Shown one piece after another: positions 62,105 to 64,000 of a stretch of DNA of 64,000 nucleotides; positions within the stretch are counted from its first letter, which is position 1, and every line of letters begins with the position of its first letter. Origin of the DNA: Thermoleophilaceae bacterium (lineage in GTDB: Bacteria; Actinomycetota; Thermoleophilia; Solirubrobacterales; Thermoleophilaceae); the NCBI GenBank assembly GCA_040901445.1, contig JBBDYQ010000022.1, positions 242,645 through 306,644 on the forward strand, in the 5' to 3' direction. Both the position numbers and the translations under genes were made by a program. The notes under the pieces are model-generated. The model did no database searches, was not told where the DNA came from, and worked only from the letters and a program-made list of their open reading frames with translations.

Positions 62105-62132
62105 CCCGAGCGGCCCAAGAAGGCCGCTCGGG
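62105..62132 (+). terminator. hairpin ending the precursor transcript and abutting the tRNA
   Basis: CCCGAGCGGCC (62105-62115) and GGCCGCTCGGG (62122-62132) form a perfect 11-bp stem with a 6-nt loop, 35 nt after the peptide stop. The last three bases are also the first of the tRNA. The U-run is missing. Confidence 0.45.
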
Positions 62133-62203
62133 CCGGTAGCTCAGTTGGTCAGAGCAGCGGACTCATAATCCGTAGGGCGCTGGTTCGAGTCCAGCCCGGC
62201 CCA
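62130..62203 (+). tRNA. tRNA with CAT anticodon (Met, or Ile2)
   Basis: Acceptor GGGCCGG pairs with CCGGCCC, D-arm GCTC/GAGC, anticodon loop CTCATAA (CAT), T-arm GCTGG/CCAGC with TTCGAGT loop, discriminator A. CCA is not encoded. CAT can be elongator Met or, with lysidine, Ile; the T-arm resembles Ile2 in some bacteria, so identity is unsettled. It is not the initiator because A1-type mismatch features are absent. It is the probable integration target of the adjacent element. Confidence 0.93.
62184..62203 (+). other. putative attachment core (tRNA 3' end, attL)
   Basis: The tRNA 3' end next to a tyrosine integrase gene is the usual attL of an integrative element. The second copy should lie to the right, beyond the window; no other copy exists inside it. 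Confidence 0.45.
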
Positions 62204-62340
62204 TCCCGCTGTTTGCCGTGGCTGTGCGCTTTGCGCGCCTTCGGGATGTGTCGAGTTGGAGCCCGAATCGCGCCCCGCGTGTTCCCGAGATGTCTTTTGG
62301 GCGGCCGGTTGGCTGGGATGCCGACCGAGGGGAAGACGTC

Positions 62341-63582
62341 ATGCAGGACAACGTCACCGGCCACCTGCAGATCAAGGGGCCGAAGCACGCGAGGCGGTGG
62401 TACGCGCTCTGGCGGGACGCCGCGGGCCGGCATCAGAGAGTGCTTGGTCCGGCTCACGTAAGGGACTCCGGGGCGCGCACGCCGCGAGGCGCGGTGCTGT
62501 GGCGGGCCGGCAACGGACCTAAGCCGACTCCGGAGCACCTGGCGCCGATCGAGGCGCGGGCGGCACTCGACGAGCTGCTCGCGGCGATCCGGCTGGATCC
62601 GCCGGGGCGTGTTCCCCAGATGGCTACTCGCACGCTGCGGGATGCACGGGACGAGTGGCTGCGCCACGTCGAGTTCGACCGCCAGCGCAAGGCGAGCACG
62701 GTGGAGGACTACCGCGGCCAGTCGCGGCGCTACCTGCTCGACCGGTTCGGCGCCGCCACGCCGCTCGAGGAGATCACCACCGATCGCATCGAGGAGTGGC
62801 AGCAGGAATTGTTGGAGGCGGGGCAGCTCTCGCGGCGGACGATCCAGAAGGCGCAGGTGATGCTTCATGCCATCCTCAAGCGGGCGAAGAAGAAGCGCTG
62901 GGTGGAACGGAACGCCGCCGAGGACGCCGACCGAATCACGCTGAAGCCGTCGGGCGACTTCAATGTGTTGTCGTCCGAGGAGGCCGAGGCTTTGGTGCGT
63001 GCCGCCTCGGATGAGGGGGAGGCGGCGCTCTACCGCGTCGCCATCGGCGCCGGCCTGCGGATGGGCGAGCTGCGGGCGCTGCGCCGGCAGGACGTCGACT
63101 TCGGGCGGCGGCTGCTGCACGTCCGCTGGGCGATCGCGCGCCACCAGCTCGACCGGCCGAAGTCGTCCTACGTGCGCAGCGTTCCCATGGCCGACCAGGT
63201 AGCTGCCGCGCTGGACCGCCTGAGCCGGCGCGAGCGCTTCACTCGCGCGGACGACTACGTGTTCTGCACTCCCCTCGGCGGCGCCCAGGTCGATAGCCGG
63301 ATTCGCGTGCGCTTCTACGCGACCCTCGAGCGAGCGGGCCTCGGTCACCTCCGGACGAAGGAGCCGCCGCTCCGCTTCCACGACCTGCGGCACACGTTCG
63401 GCACACTGGCGGTGCAGGTGGCGGCGATCTCAGACGTGCAGGCCTGGATGGGCCACGCGCAGATCCAGACGACGATGATCTACGTCCACTACGTGCCCCA
63501 GCACGACGCGGCGGACCGGCTGACGCGAGCGTTCGACGCGAGCGCCGGCGTCAGCGAGTTGGGTCGCGCAGCTGCCGGCTGA
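62341..63582 (+). CDS. int: tyrosine integrase of an integrative element
   Basis: The 413-residue phage-type integrase has an N-terminal arm-binding region, a core-binding domain (residues about 95-195) and a catalytic domain with Arg240 (GLRMGEL), Lys274, His347 and Arg350 (HDLRHTFG), His372 (MGHAQIQ) and Tyr381. It differs from xerD (318 residues) in its long N-terminus. ATG 62341 has an AGGGGA site 8 nt upstream. It lies 137 nt from the tRNA, transcribed away from it, and overlaps the excisionase gene at the 3' end by 32 nt. Confidence 0.95.
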   Translation: MQDNVTGHLQIKGPKHARRWYALWRDAAGRHQRVLGPAHVRDSGARTPRGAVLWRAGNGPKPTPEHLAPIEARAALDELLAAIRLDPPGRVPQMATRTLRDARDEWLRHVEFDRQRKASTVEDYRGQSRRYLLDRFGAATPLEEITTDRIEEWQQELLEAGQLSRRTIQKAQVMLHAILKRAKKKRWVERNAAEDADRITLKPSGDFNVLSSEEAEALVRAASDEGEAALYRVAIGAGLRMGELRALRRQDVDFGRRLLHVRWAIARHQLDRPKSSYVRSVPMADQVAAALDRLSRRERFTRADDYVFCTPLGGAQVDSRIRVRFYATLERAGLGHLRTKEPPLRFHDLRHTFGTLAVQVAAISDVQAWMGHAQIQTTMIYVHYVPQHDAADRLTRAFDASAGVSELGRAAAG

Positions 63583-63766
63583 GCCAGCCCGCGAGGCTGT
63601 CGCGGTCGAAGCGGCGATGCCGGCCGATCTGGATGGAGGGCAGCGGGTCGCGGTAGCGCCTCGCGTAGTCGTACACGGACGAGACCGGGACGGCGAGGAG
63701 CTCCGCGACCTGCGCTGCGGTGAGCAGCGGCTGGTCGAGCCGCACCTGCGGCTCTACGGGGATCAT
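63551..63766 (-). CDS. xis: excisionase-like helix-turn-helix protein
   Basis: A 71-residue protein of the MerR-like HTH_17/Xis type: PLLTAAQVAELLAVPVSSVY, YARRYRDPLPSIQIGRHRRF and DRDSLAGWLSRQLRD. Such proteins direct integrase toward excision. The start MIPVEPQ was preferred over an upstream frame of unlikely composition. It is convergent with int, overlapping by 32 nt, which could let transcripts interfere with each other. The rest of the element lies outside the window. Confidence 0.85.
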   Translation of the reverse strand: MIPVEPQVRLDQPLLTAAQVAELLAVPVSSVYDYARRYRDPLPSIQIGRHRRFDRDSLAGWLSRQLRDPTR

Positions 63767-64000
63767 TGCCCTGCTGCCTCCATCACAAGACAAGGCGTGG
63801 GGGACTGTCGGTCCGGCATGCAGAGGGCCTCGCTTGTCCGGTGGGCAGCGGTCGTGCTCAGCGGCTGGGCTTCTTGCAAGCCCGCCGCAACGCAGGCCCG
63901 TCGCAGATACCCGCACCGAGGGGCGCCCCGCTTCCGCGTTCACGCGAGGCTGTCGCGCAAAGGGGGTGCTGTCCGGATGCGCAGGGACGATTCCGGGTAT
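63767..64000. other. unassigned region at the right edge
   Basis: About 234 bases upstream of the excisionase gene. No convincing reading frame, RNA or repeat was recognised. It probably holds the regulatory region of xis and of whatever the element carries next. Confidence 0.4.

Overview
The window is about 73-74% GC, gene-dense and full of 1-4 nt start/stop overlaps. It looks like an actinobacterial chromosome (Actinomycetota). The block tlyA-nadK-recN-steA-steB-pyrG-NUDIX-xerD (26.2-40.3 kb) follows the gene order known from Mycobacterium and relatives, but dnaG sits directly upstream of rpoD, and F420-type oxidoreductase, DUF3866 and many secreted beta-helix or lipoproteins are present. 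My best guess is class Thermoleophilia (Solirubrobacterales or nearby). This is inferred from gene content, not from a marker phylogeny.

Layout. 0-5 kb: end of an unknown gene, a degenerate GGDEF/HD-GYP protein, and the error-prone polymerase dnaE2 with a LexA-type SOS box against its start codon and a palindromic element inserted in frame. 5-20 kb: accessory metabolism and secretion (cytochrome P450, AlkZ-like winged-helix protein, secreted M14 carboxypeptidase, reductase-like SDR, two amidases, DUF72, FIST sensor, Tat-exported PhoD-like phosphatase, metallo-beta-lactamase-fold hydrolase). 20-25 kb: efp-nusB-xseB-like-polyprenyl synthase-dxs. 25-26 kb: a small NTF2-like gene bracketed by two near-identical 53/56 bp repeats, and a small membrane protein. 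26-41.7 kb: the conserved tlyA-to-xerD block followed by a lipoprotein gene and mutM. 41.7-42.7 kb: an AbiEi/DUF559 gene bracketed by direct repeats. 42.7-52.5 kb: glutaredoxin, recO, pyruvate phosphate dikinase, two secreted proteins, dgt, dnaG, rpoD. 52.6-61.8 kb: HNH protein, tRNA-Asn, acyltransferase, glycosyltransferase/LLM oxidoreductase pair, SDR, lipoprotein, CocE-type hydrolase, DUF998 protein. 61.9-64 kb: an orphan lasso-peptide-type precursor, a CAT-anticodon tRNA, and the left end of an integrative element (tyrosine integrase and convergent excisionase) that runs off the window.

The genes include replication/repair and gene expression (dnaE2, dnaG, rpoD, recN, recO, mutM, xerD, efp, nusB, tlyA), isoprenoid precursor synthesis (dxs and prenyl synthase), nucleotide pools (pyrG, dgt, NUDIX, nadK) and a secreted hydrolase set. 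Two control features recur. Many start codons lie only 6-11 nt after a TANNNT box, suggesting leaderless transcripts. A shared 18-bp palindrome precedes both the P450 and an amidase gene. At least two genes (efp and a glycosyltransferase) appear to start at CTG.

No gene-free stretch exceeds 300 bases. The longest are about 234 bases at 63767-64000 (nothing recognised), about 190 bases at 48562-48752 (a coding-like remnant) and about 200 bases before efp (a HicB-like fragment). No rRNA, CRISPR array, complete insertion sequence or riboswitch was recognised.
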